A program made the position numbers and the translations under genes. DNA of 64,000 nt from Crocinitomicaceae bacterium (GTDB taxonomy: Bacteria > Bacteroidota > Bacteroidia > Flavobacteriales_D > Crocinitomicaceae), in assembly GCA_021325675.1 (NCBI GenBank), contig JAJTCM010000008.1, positions 107,457-171,456 on the forward strand, given 5' to 3'. The notes beneath the pieces were generated by a model. The model saw only the letters and a program-made list of their open reading frames with translations, made no database searches and was not told where the DNA came from. Shown here one piece after another: positions 25,835-34,217 of this stretch; position 1 is the stretch's first letter, and each line of letters opens with the position of its first letter.

Positions 25835-27076
25835 TTAAAATCGCTTCAGGTAAGTCATCATAGCCGTCAGACGGTCGCGCTCCATGCCAGGCAAATACTC
25901 TTCTTTTTCATACAGGAAAGACAGCTTGCCGATGTTTTTGCTTTTCCATTTGAACTGGTAATCCAATGCCGCACCCGTGGTGTTCAGCGTACTGAACTGG
26001 TTGAGCCAGCCAACAAACATGGGGTTTGCACCCTGGATAAGGCTCAGCGCCAGGTAACGGTCTTCGTCCTCCAGGTACCGCCTGAGGTGAAGAAGATGCG
26101 AAAAACTGCTTCCACTGGTTTCAAAACGGGCAAAATTGCGGTAATACATCCAGTATTTCGGGAAATATTTTCCAAGGCTCGCAGTAAATACAAAATTCAT
26201 ATCGCTTCCATTATTCAGCTTGCTCACGTAATTCAGGTTCCGGAAACCGAGGGAAGCTTCCCATTTGCGGGGGAAAACACGATAAAGCTCCAGGCTTGTG
26301 CGCCAGTCGGGGAATAAGTTTTTTCCGTCTGAAAAACCCGCGCCCGCATAGAGATATGATTTTTTGCCCAGCTTCGGATAAGCTTCCAGCTCGAATTGAA
26401 GGGATTGTTCTTCGAAACGGCTGGCAATGCTTGCAACAGCGCGCAGCGGGGCAAACCGGGTTTTCCGCATGTACTCTACCCCACCGAAATGCCAGGGCGC
26501 AAAGGATTGGATAAAGCTTGTATTGTAATAAAACACCCCCATGTGCTGCTTATAGTTTTTAGAACGGACCCGCTCCAGGATTTGCAGTATTTCTTTGTCT
26601 CCCGGGAGCTTTTCCAATACCCGGAGCAGCAGTTTCTCTGCTTCGTCGTATTCGTGCCGGTCTTCATGCACCAAGGCTTTTTTCACGTAGGGAAGCTGAT
26701 CCTGAGGGTAGTATTTTAACAGGGAATCACTGGTTTGCAGGCTCAGCTCATATTGTCCGTCCCAGCGGGAAATATCGGCCAGGGAGCTCAAAATTTCATA
26801 ATGCGACGGGTGTTTTTGCTGTAAAAGCTCCAAATCGGAAATAGCGGCTTTGAATTCCTCGTCATATGCTTTAAGCCGGGCATTGAACAAGCCAAAATCC
26901 ACATCCGCGGGGTAAACGGAAACCAGCTGCAGCATAATTCTGCGTGCTTCTTTGCGGTTTCCTGACGCTTCGTGCTCTTTTGCGCGCTTGAAAAGTACAG
27001 CTGAACTGTCTTGCTGGGCAAAAATTCCCAGGCTGATGAACAAACAAAACAAGGCAAATATGTGCTTTTTAGTCAT
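25835..27076 (-). CDS. YaiO-family TPR/beta-barrel outer-membrane protein
   Basis: A 413-residue protein with a signal peptide (HIFALFCLFISLGIFAQ), a TPR-like helical region (~25-170, for example AISDLELLQQKHPSHYEI) and a C-terminal half of alternating aromatic beta-strands (~190-413) ending in the aromatic RF, a typical barrel end. The order (TPR then barrel) resembles PgaA and matches the YaiO family; E. coli yaiO also lies beside a GT2 gene (yaiP). It is likely the outer-membrane exit for the polysaccharide. It overlaps the receiver gene by 4 bp. Confidence 0.87.
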   Translation of the reverse strand: MTKKHIFALFCLFISLGIFAQQDSSAVLFKRAKEHEASGNRKEARRIMLQLVSVYPADVDFGLFNARLKAYDEEFKAAISDLELLQQKHPSHYEILSSLADISRWDGQYELSLQTSDSLLKYYPQDQLPYVKKALVHEDRHEYDEAEKLLLRVLEKLPGDKEILQILERVRSKNYKQHMGVFYYNTSFIQSFAPWHFGGVEYMRKTRFAPLRAVASIASRFEEQSLQFELEAYPKLGKKSYLYAGAGFSDGKNLFPDWRTSLELYRVFPRKWEASLGFRNLNYVSKLNNGSDMNFVFTASLGKYFPKYWMYYRNFARFETSGSSFSHLLHLRRYLEDEDRYLALSLIQGANPMFVGWLNQFSTLNTTGAALDYQFKWKSKNIGKLSFLYEKEEYLPGMERDRLTAMMTYLKRF

Positions 27077-27438
27077 CGGCGCAGCAATAATTTTTGGATC
27101 CGGATGTGTAGTTCGTTCGGACTGAAAGGCTTTGTAATGAAATCATCCGCACCCATCTGGAAAGTGTCTAGCACTGTTTTTTCCAAGCCAACCGAGCTCA
27201 GCACGATGATCGGAATATCTGATTTCAGCTCGTTCCGCACGAAAGCAACCAGCTCGCCCCCATTGATCAGCGGCATCATCAGGTCTGTAACAATCAGGTC
27301 CGGCAGCTGTTCCCGGCAAAATTCCATTGCTTCAAACCCGTTTTTGACCGTGTAAACGTCAAATCCCTCTTTCTTCAGTTTAAATTCGATTGCTTTCAGC
27401 AGCAATTCGTTGTCTTCAACCACGAGTAGTTTTTTCAT
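27073..27438 (-). CDS. single-domain response regulator (CheY-like)
   Basis: A 121-residue stand-alone receiver: acidic pair in VVEDNE, phospho-acceptor D52 in VTDLMMPLING, the conserved Ser/Thr in VLSSVG, and Lys in ITKPFSPNEL. There is no output domain. It overlaps the YaiO gene by 4 bp downstream and the hybrid kinase by 4 bp upstream (ATGA-type junctions), so it is translationally coupled to both. It probably receives phosphate from the two kinases and acts by binding a protein of the polysaccharide machine. Confidence 0.92.
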   Translation of the reverse strand: MKKLLVVEDNELLLKAIEFKLKKEGFDVYTVKNGFEAMEFCREQLPDLIVTDLMMPLINGGELVAFVRNELKSDIPIIVLSSVGLEKTVLDTFQMGADDFITKPFSPNELHIRIQKLLLRR

Positions 27439-29885
27439 GACCTCAATTTTTGGTTCAGGGTAGCGTTTAACGAGTGAAATTCCTCCAGCAGGGCAGCGCT
27501 TTCCGCTTTTTCGCGAATAAGCTGTTCCAGGCCGGAAAACAGTGTTTGGTCAATATTGGGAATGCCTGAAATTTGGCTTTTCAACTTAAATATAAGCATT
27601 TTCGATTCCATTAAATTACTTTTTTCCAGTAAAATTGCCAATTCTTCCAGCTGTTTTTTTATTCCGGGATGCTGTACCGTTTGCTGTGGCGCAGTTCCGG
27701 CACTTTTAATCGCCTGGTCAATTTTCATTTTCAGCTGATCGAATTTGAACGGCTTGGAAATATAATCGTTCATTCCGGCTTCCAGACATTTATCGCGTTC
27801 GCCGGCGAGAGAATGTGCTGTCATGGCTATAATAGGCGTCGTGAGTTTAAAATCCCGGCGCAGGATCTGAGTCGTTTGATACCCGTCAAGCTCCGGCATT
27901 TGCAGGTCCATCAGGATCAGGTCATAAGTGTTATCCCGCAGTTTTTCAAGGGCTTCCCGGCCATTAACGGCAGTGTCCAGGTGGTAGCCAAAGTCTTTCA
28001 TAACCCGCAAAGCAAGTTTTTGGTTGAGCATGTTGTCTTCCACGAGCAGGATTTTGAGCGACGAAACAGCGGTTGTTTTATTTCCTTTATTTACCGAAAC
28101 ACTTTCTGATGTTTCTTGTATTTCCGATTTTTTGAACGGGATCCTGAACCGGAATGTTGTGCCTTCGTTTTTGCGGCTTTCAACCGAAATAGCGCCGTTT
28201 TGCTGTTCGATGAGGGATTTGCTGATATTCAAGCCCAGCCCGGTTCCGCCATACAAGCGGTTCGTATCGAAATCGGCCTGGGTGAAACGATCAAAGATAA
28301 AAGGCAGCTTATCGGCATCAATTCCGATTCCCTGGTCGCTAACGGTGAAAGCAAGCGTCAGCTCATCGCCGTTTTCCTCTTCTTTTTCGACTTGAATGGA
28401 GATCGTCCCGCGGTCGGAAAACTTGATCGCATTTCCCAGCAGGTTGGTCAGCACCTGGCGCAAACGCAGCGGGTCGCCTTTCACGTACGACGGAACATTA
28501 TCCGCTAAGGAGACAGCTAATTTAAGTCCTTTGGAGCTGATCTCAGGCGAATGCACTTTTGAAAGCCCTTCGAGTATTTCCGCCGGTTTGAAATCCAGCG
28601 TTTCGAAATTGATGTGTCCCGCCTGGATTTTGGATAAGTCCAGGATATCGTTGATGATGTGGAGGAGGTTGCCGGAAGCAATGCGGATGCTGTCGAGGTA
28701 ATCTTCCTGTTCTTTGGTCAGGGCGGTATCCCCCAGCAAAGTCGTAAACCCCACGATCGCGTTCATTGGCGTCCGGATCTCGTGGCTCATGTTCGTAAGA
28801 AAAATCTCCTTTTGCTTATCGGAATCTTCTGCAAATTTTTTAGCACGGAGCAGTTCCTGTTCGGTTTTTCGCTGCAGGCTGACATCTTCTACGATCGACA
28901 TCACAAAGCTGATTTTTGAATCGGAATCGCGCACGCCCACAGAACGGATACTGAGGTGGATTTCTTTTCCATCACGCTTCATCACAAGATCGTTGCGATG
29001 AATGTCTCCCCTTTGACTAAACGCCTCATCCAGAGAAGTATCCGGTATCTGGTAACTTTCACCGCTCGTATGCTCAATATTGGAGAGCTCCTGCAGGTTC
29101 ACCTTATCCAACGTATCAATTCCCATCAGCTCCATGGAGGACTTGTTAGCGTAATAAGGCTTTTTGTCTTTATCCATGATGAAAATCCCTATCGGTATTG
29201 TGTCAAAAAATTGTTTCAACTCATGCTCATTGTCCCGGATTTTCTTTTCGTTAGCGCTCCGGATGTGCAAGTCGCGCAAAAGCAGGTAAAAAGTAACGAG
29301 CAGGATGAGCACCGATCCAACCAGTGAAAACAGGATCAATTGATACGTTGTGGTATAATTTTCATCTGTTTCTGCGCTGCGCTGCCGGAGCAGATTGTTT
29401 TCGCGTTCAATGATCCCGCCCACTTTTTGGCGAATGGAAGCCATGGCTTTTAACCCCCGGCGACCGGAAATCAGTTGCTGGGCCGCCATTTTTCCTTCGG
29501 TGGTGCATAATTTATTGATGCTGTCACAAAAATCAGCTTTTTCTTCTATAACCGTTTGCAGCTGAAGAAGCTCTTTGGCTTGTACCGCGTTATCGCGTGT
29601 TAGCTTTTTCAAGCGTTTCAGGCTCTTGTTAATGTTGGCGCGCGCTGCGTGATAAGGCTCCAGGTATTCACTGTCGGCTGTAATGGCATACCCGCGGGAA
29701 GCCGTTTCGAGATCAGCGCAGTAAAGCAAAATCTGCCGGGCTTCGTTGATTACCTGCTGCGTATGAACGACCCATTTGCCGGATTCATCAAAGCGCCGGA
29801 TGCTGTTCAGGCCGAAGAAACCAATCAGCAGGATTGAAGCGATGCTGAATATGGAAGCTGAAATTATACGTATTCTTGCCTTCAT
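27435..29885 (-). CDS. CHASE3-PAS hybrid sensor histidine kinase with receiver
   Basis: 816 residues: membrane span at ~10-27, a helical CHASE3-like periplasmic domain, a second span (~185-205, LILFSLVGSVLILLVTFYLLL, cut to VGSVLILLVTFYLLL), a PAS domain (~225-345), HisKA (NMSHEIRTPMNAIVGF), HATPase (LTNLLGNAIKFSD, FTQADFDTNRLYGGTGLGL, shown here as YGGTGLGL) and a receiver (LMDLQMPELDGYQ). The C-terminal ~80 residues after the receiver lack an obvious HPt histidine. The start overlaps the end of the next upstream kinase (ATGA). Its phosphate could reach the neighbouring HPt or lone receiver. Confidence 0.92.
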   Translation of the reverse strand: MKARIRIISASIFSIASILLIGFFGLNSIRRFDESGKWVVHTQQVINEARQILLYCADLETASRGYAITADSEYLEPYHAARANINKSLKRLKKLTRDNAVQAKELLQLQTVIEEKADFCDSINKLCTTEGKMAAQQLISGRRGLKAMASIRQKVGGIIERENNLLRQRSAETDENYTTTYQLILFSLVGSVLILLVTFYLLLRDLHIRSANEKKIRDNEHELKQFFDTIPIGIFIMDKDKKPYYANKSSMELMGIDTLDKVNLQELSNIEHTSGESYQIPDTSLDEAFSQRGDIHRNDLVMKRDGKEIHLSIRSVGVRDSDSKISFVMSIVEDVSLQRKTEQELLRAKKFAEDSDKQKEIFLTNMSHEIRTPMNAIVGFTTLLGDTALTKEQEDYLDSIRIASGNLLHIINDILDLSKIQAGHINFETLDFKPAEILEGLSKVHSPEISSKGLKLAVSLADNVPSYVKGDPLRLRQVLTNLLGNAIKFSDRGTISIQVEKEEENGDELTLAFTVSDQGIGIDADKLPFIFDRFTQADFDTNRLYGGTGLGLNISKSLIEQQNGAISVESRKNEGTTFRFRIPFKKSEIQETSESVSVNKGNKTTAVSSLKILLVEDNMLNQKLALRVMKDFGYHLDTAVNGREALEKLRDNTYDLILMDLQMPELDGYQTTQILRRDFKLTTPIIAMTAHSLAGERDKCLEAGMNDYISKPFKFDQLKMKIDQAIKSAGTAPQQTVQHPGIKKQLEELAILLEKSNLMESKMLIFKLKSQISGIPNIDQTLFSGLEQLIREKAESAALLEEFHSLNATLNQKLRS

Positions 29886-32260
29886 TCCCCCGTTTTTAAG
29901 TGTTTTCCAAGCTGTTCGGATGCGAGCCGGTGGATTTCCGTCAACTGGCTGAACATTTCTTCCAAACGTTCTCCGTGCTTGTTCCGGCCGGCTTGTTCCA
30001 GGCGTGAAAGCAACTGCTCATCACGGATCATAAAAAACTGGAAAGAAGATTTGATCCGGTGTGAAATCGCTTCAATTTCCTCAAAATCAAGGTCCCGGAT
30101 CGCATTTTTAAGCAATTCCAATTCGCTCGCCGACTGCTCTATGAACAGCTCGATCATTTCACGGATGAATTCTTCGTTATCGTTGGTTAATTCATTGAGG
30201 TAAGCAAAATCGTAAATGAGTCCATCCTGCGCCTGTGCTTCTTTTTTTGTTTCCTCTTGATTTTCAGTAATTTTCCGGTGCACCAGTAAAAGGATTTTAT
30301 CTTTCAGCTCCTGCGGGTAAAAAGGCTTCGGAATGTATTCGTCCATCCCGATATCCAGGCATTTTTGCTTTTCACCTACCAGCGAATGGGCTGTCATGGC
30401 GATAATCGGAATATCCATCTTTAGCTCCTGCCGGATAATTTCCGTGGCGCGGTAACCGTCCATGACCGGCATCTGCAAATCCATTACAACGAGGTCGAAA
30501 CGCTCTTCTTTGAGACGGTCTACAGCAATTTGCCCGTTTTCGGCCAGTTCCACGTGGAAACCAAAATTGCTCATCACTTTGATAGCCAGCTTTTGGTTCT
30601 GGATATTATCTTCTACCAATAAAATCTGGATTTGCTTCTCATCAGCCATTTTTTCAGGCGGGGTAAAAGCTTTTTGCTCTGCTGAAACTTTAGTGAAAGC
30701 CAGCTGCACTGTAAAAACTGTCCCGTGATTTATTTCACTGGCAACAGAAATCCTTCCTCCCTGCAATTCAACCAGCGATTTGGAAATACTGAGACCAAGC
30801 CCGGTTCCCCCGAATTTGCGCGTGGTGTCTGTATTGGCCTGCGTAAACCGCTCAAAAATCCCGTGGAGCTTGTCCTCGGGGATCCCAATTCCGGTATCCG
30901 CAATATTTAATTCAACCGTGCATTCTTCCGCCGAATCGGAAATCACATTGACAGAGAGGGAAACCTCGCCGCTTTCCGTGAATTTCAGGGCATTTCCCAT
31001 CAGGTTCATTATCACCTGGTTGATGCGTGTCGGGTCGCCGTTCAGGTTTTCCGGCAGCGCCGGATCAATCCATTTTTTGAGCTCAATTTTCTTTTCCTCT
31101 GCTTTGTATTTCAATAAGTTGCAAACATCCGTTGCCACTTCACGCAGACTGAACGGTATTTTTTCAATGGTAATCTGGCCGGATTCAATTTTGGAGAAAT
31201 CCAGGATATCGTTGATAATGCTCAACAAATGATGGGATGCCCGCTGAACGATCGACGTAAATTCGCGCTGTTCCTTATCCATCCGTGTTTCTTCCATCAG
31301 GTTTGAAAAACCAATTATCGCGTTCAGCGGCGTCCGGATTTCATGGCTCATATTGGCGAGGAACAAATCCTTGGCTTCTGCATTGCGCTCAGCTAATTCC
31401 TTGGCCTTCCTTAACTCTTCGTTCAAGCGGATACTTTCCGTGATATTCCGGGCGATGACATACACTAACCCTGAATTTTCATCCCAGGAAACGTTCCACT
31501 GCGTGTGCTGGGGCAGCTCAAATCCCCGGAGATTAAGTAGAAATGTATCTGTAAATTTTGCATTCCCTGCCGAAAGCTGTTCTATGCGCCTTTCAAGATT
31601 TTGCCGGTCATCGGGGCCCAGCCAGGTATTTATGTTCAACTCCTGCCCATTTTGTTCCTGTGTTACGCGATGGAATTCCGGATTGCATTCGACAAGCGTT
31701 CCGTCTTTTTTCATCACCCACATTAAATCGTCTGAAAGCTGGAAAAGATTTTCAAATTTACGCAGGTTCTCACGCTCTCTCCTTGCAACAATCTGGTAGA
31801 CAGCTTCATCGGCCAGGATTTTTAGCACCTCCTGCTGGTTTTTGCTCAGCTCCCTCGGAACCCGGTCGATCACACAAAAAGAGCCCAAAGCAAAGCCTTG
31901 CGGGTCAAGGAGGCGTTTACCAGCATAAAAACGGATATTAGGATCGTCAACAACGAGTGCGTTATCACGGAAACGGTCATCTTCGAGCGCATCTTTGACG
32001 ATCAGCATTTCGTCCTGCAAAATCGTATACTGGCAAAAGGAATCATCGCGGCTTGTTTCGCTGTCCTCCAGGCCGATAACCGCTTTGAACCACTGACGGT
32101 CTTTATCGATCAATGAAATCAAGGCAATCGGAACATCACAGATGGTAAGTGCAAGGCGTACAAGGCGGTCAAACTCTTCTTCCCGCTGGGAATCCAGGAT
32201 GCGGTAATCCTGCAGGACTTTCAAGCGCTCTTGTTCATTTTCCGGTACCGGGTGGGTCAT
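29882..32260 (-). CDS. GAF-PAS hybrid histidine kinase with receiver and HPt
   Basis: About 792 residues without a membrane span. An N-terminal GAF-type domain (MTHPVPENEQERLKVLQDYR, then SFCQYTILQDEMLIV) is followed by PAS, HisKA (NMSHEIRTPLNAIIGF), HATPase (MNLMGNALKFTES, FGGTGLGLSIS), a receiver (VMDLQMPVMDGYR) and a C-terminal HPt domain whose phospho-acceptor His is in ISHRIKSSFQ. It supplies all phosphorelay steps and is the first gene of the polysaccharide operon. The frame begins at ATG 32302, but a -7 box lies at 32290-32297, so ATG 32260 is preferred. Confidence 0.92.
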   Translation of the reverse strand: MTHPVPENEQERLKVLQDYRILDSQREEEFDRLVRLALTICDVPIALISLIDKDRQWFKAVIGLEDSETSRDDSFCQYTILQDEMLIVKDALEDDRFRDNALVVDDPNIRFYAGKRLLDPQGFALGSFCVIDRVPRELSKNQQEVLKILADEAVYQIVARRERENLRKFENLFQLSDDLMWVMKKDGTLVECNPEFHRVTQEQNGQELNINTWLGPDDRQNLERRIEQLSAGNAKFTDTFLLNLRGFELPQHTQWNVSWDENSGLVYVIARNITESIRLNEELRKAKELAERNAEAKDLFLANMSHEIRTPLNAIIGFSNLMEETRMDKEQREFTSIVQRASHHLLSIINDILDFSKIESGQITIEKIPFSLREVATDVCNLLKYKAEEKKIELKKWIDPALPENLNGDPTRINQVIMNLMGNALKFTESGEVSLSVNVISDSAEECTVELNIADTGIGIPEDKLHGIFERFTQANTDTTRKFGGTGLGLSISKSLVELQGGRISVASEINHGTVFTVQLAFTKVSAEQKAFTPPEKMADEKQIQILLVEDNIQNQKLAIKVMSNFGFHVELAENGQIAVDRLKEERFDLVVMDLQMPVMDGYRATEIIRQELKMDIPIIAMTAHSLVGEKQKCLDIGMDEYIPKPFYPQELKDKILLLVHRKITENQEETKKEAQAQDGLIYDFAYLNELTNDNEEFIREMIELFIEQSASELELLKNAIRDLDFEEIEAISHRIKSSFQFFMIRDEQLLSRLEQAGRNKHGERLEEMFSQLTEIHRLASEQLGKHLKTGE

Positions 32261-32289
32261 TTTTAATTCAGTTTTTTTGGGTTTTAATA

Positions 32290-32297
32290 CAAAAATA
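32290..32297 (-). promoter_or_regulatory. -7 promoter element of the polysaccharide/phosphorelay operon
   Basis: TATTTTTG on the minus strand lies between the first in-frame ATG (32302) and the preferred ATG (32260). Transcription would start downstream of the first ATG, which argues for the later start. No clear -33 TTTG was seen. Confidence 0.5.
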
Positions 32298-32302
32298 AGC
32301 AT

Positions 32303-32624
32303 TTCTGGCTTTCTGTAACATGACTATAATCACTTCCCGATCTGATTGTCCTCAGCTGTGAATTATCAGTCTGGAGCATAAAACAAACAGCTTGAGACGC
32401 TACTTGTTCTTGTATTAAATCAAAAATATATAGCTCCGGCAAAAATAATTTTACGCTTTCCCTTATTCTTTAAAATTTCTGCTTCACACTAAAAACGGGC
32501 TTTTTAGTTACCCGTAACGCTCTCTCTCATTGAAAAAAACAGCTGATTAACCTGAAATAAAGTGGCAGCAAATTTGCAACCAATGAAATTAATATTATCT
32601 TTATAGGATTAGTGGCCTAAAACT
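32303..32624. other. divergent intergenic region between two kinase gene sets
   Basis: 322 bp with no gene. It holds upstream sequence for the leftward operon and, near 32573-32580, a CAAATTTG that is one base off the TAnnTTTG element for the rightward gene. A/T-rich patches are present, but I see no clear operator, RNA or repeat. Confidence 0.6.
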
Positions 32625-33986
32625 ATGAAAAAAAACACTCCTAATTCTGAATTACAGACGGAAGGTTTAACCGATGCCGTTCTTGCGCTTGATATCCAAA
32701 AATTCGTGCCTGTACTCACAGAAGCACAAAAGCGCAGTATCATTGATTATTACGAGCTCAATAAGCGCTACGTCAAAGAGTACCAGGAAGAAGCGCTCCT
32801 GGAATTCAGGGACCATCCCGTGTGGGGACCGATCATCGGGCAGATGTCACCTGAAATGATGGAGGCACAAAGCAAATATTCAGAAGTTCTCCAGGAAGCT
32901 GCTATCTATCACAACTCGTGGGAACCTTACCTGAAAAACATGGCCGAACAGGGCATTGTGTATGCCAAGATGGGCGTGAACTTCAAAGATTGGCTTGAAG
33001 TTGTTCTACTTGCCCGGAAATACATTGTCCGGATGATCGAAAAAGAATTTGAAAATGACATCAGGCAGGCGCTGAGCTGTATGCAGGGGATGAATTACCT
33101 GCTCGACATTGCCCTGGCCGTTATCGGAGAATCTTATGTGGTTGAAGAAAAGAACAAATCCCGGAAAGATTTACAGGAAACCAACGAATCACTCGAAAGG
33201 GTTGTTGAGGAACGGACGGAAAAGCTGGCAGAATCGCTCGACCGCGAAAAAAAGCTGAGCGATCTGAAAAGCACTTTCGTTTCGATGGCTTCGCACGAGT
33301 TCCGCACCCCGCTCAGCACGATTCTATCCAGTGTAAACCTGGCCGAAAAATACGTAGCCAACGGCGAGCCTGAAAAAAGCGAAAAACACTTTACGCGGAT
33401 TAAGACCATGGTGCAAAACCTGACAGAAATCCTGCAGAACTTTTTATCGATTGACCTGCTCGAACAGGGAGAGGTCAGTACGGAAAAGGCGCTTTTTAAC
33501 CTCCGCTTTTTCCTGGCTGATATGCTTGAAGGAATGGAATCCCTGAAAAAAGACGGTCAGCAGATCCTGAGCCGTTTCCGGGGCGAGGACGTTGTTTTCA
33601 TCGACAAAAAAATCCTGCGGAACATCCTCATCAACCTGCTTTCGAACGCCATCAAATATTCGGAAAAGGACATTAAGCTGGATGTCAAGGTGGACAACGA
33701 TTACATTTCTATCAAGATCCAGGATTTTGGAATAGGTATTCCGGAGGACCAGCACCATCAGCTGTTTGGGAAATTTTTCCGGGCTGACAATGCACAGACG
33801 GTTACCGGCACGGGTCTCGGGCTCCACATTGTCAAACATTACCTGGAGCTGCTGGAAGGAAGTATCGATTTCGAAAGCAAGGAAGGCCAGGGAACAACCT
33901 TTTTCCTGAAACTCCCTGCCCATCCTAAAAAACAAATTGAAAAACCGTCGCAGCTCAGTGAAAAAGCCGCGCTGAGCAAAAAATAA
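32625..33986 (+). CDS. globin-like sensor histidine kinase
   Basis: 453 residues, no membrane segment. Residues ~25-175 form an all-helical sensor resembling globin-coupled-sensor domains (HPVWGPIIGQMSPEMMEAQ, VYAKMGVNFKDWLEVVLLAR, GMNYLLDIALAVIGESY). Where haem globin sensors carry the proximal histidine (HxxIGL pattern), this protein has Tyr113 (VYAKMGV), suggesting a haem-free globin fold as in RsbR. A coiled coil (~176-215) precedes HisKA (His224, ASHEFRTPL) and HATPase (LLSNAIKYSE, GTGLGLHIVKHY). A paralogue and a lone receiver follow on the same strand. Confidence 0.88.
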   Translation: MKKNTPNSELQTEGLTDAVLALDIQKFVPVLTEAQKRSIIDYYELNKRYVKEYQEEALLEFRDHPVWGPIIGQMSPEMMEAQSKYSEVLQEAAIYHNSWEPYLKNMAEQGIVYAKMGVNFKDWLEVVLLARKYIVRMIEKEFENDIRQALSCMQGMNYLLDIALAVIGESYVVEEKNKSRKDLQETNESLERVVEERTEKLAESLDREKKLSDLKSTFVSMASHEFRTPLSTILSSVNLAEKYVANGEPEKSEKHFTRIKTMVQNLTEILQNFLSIDLLEQGEVSTEKALFNLRFFLADMLEGMESLKKDGQQILSRFRGEDVVFIDKKILRNILINLLSNAIKYSEKDIKLDVKVDNDYISIKIQDFGIGIPEDQHHQLFGKFFRADNAQTVTGTGLGLHIVKHYLELLEGSIDFESKEGQGTTFFLKLPAHPKKQIEKPSQLSEKAALSKK

Positions 33987-34217
33987 CACAGCATACGGTA
34001 AGATTTTTTAGTCCGTGCGAAATCAAAAACGAAAGTTTGTTATTAATTTTGCTTTCCTTGTTAAAAAAATGTGGTATATTTAGCTACTGTTTAACCAAAA
34101 AAACACTAGCAACTGAAGACATGAAACAGGTCAATCCCTCATCAAGACGATTATTTTGCCGGTTTCCTGCCTCCTGGGAGATTAAAGTTATTTTATAAGA
34201 TTGCTAGAACTTACACT

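Noticed and set aside
30547..30562. parS-like word AGTTCCACGTGGAAAC
   Set aside because: Three or more mismatches from the perfect copies, and it lies within the receiver domain of a kinase, where codon use explains it.
34121..34198. 25-codon frame upstream of the second globin-like kinase
   Set aside because: It has no family match or supporting signals. It may be a leader peptide, but nothing shows this.
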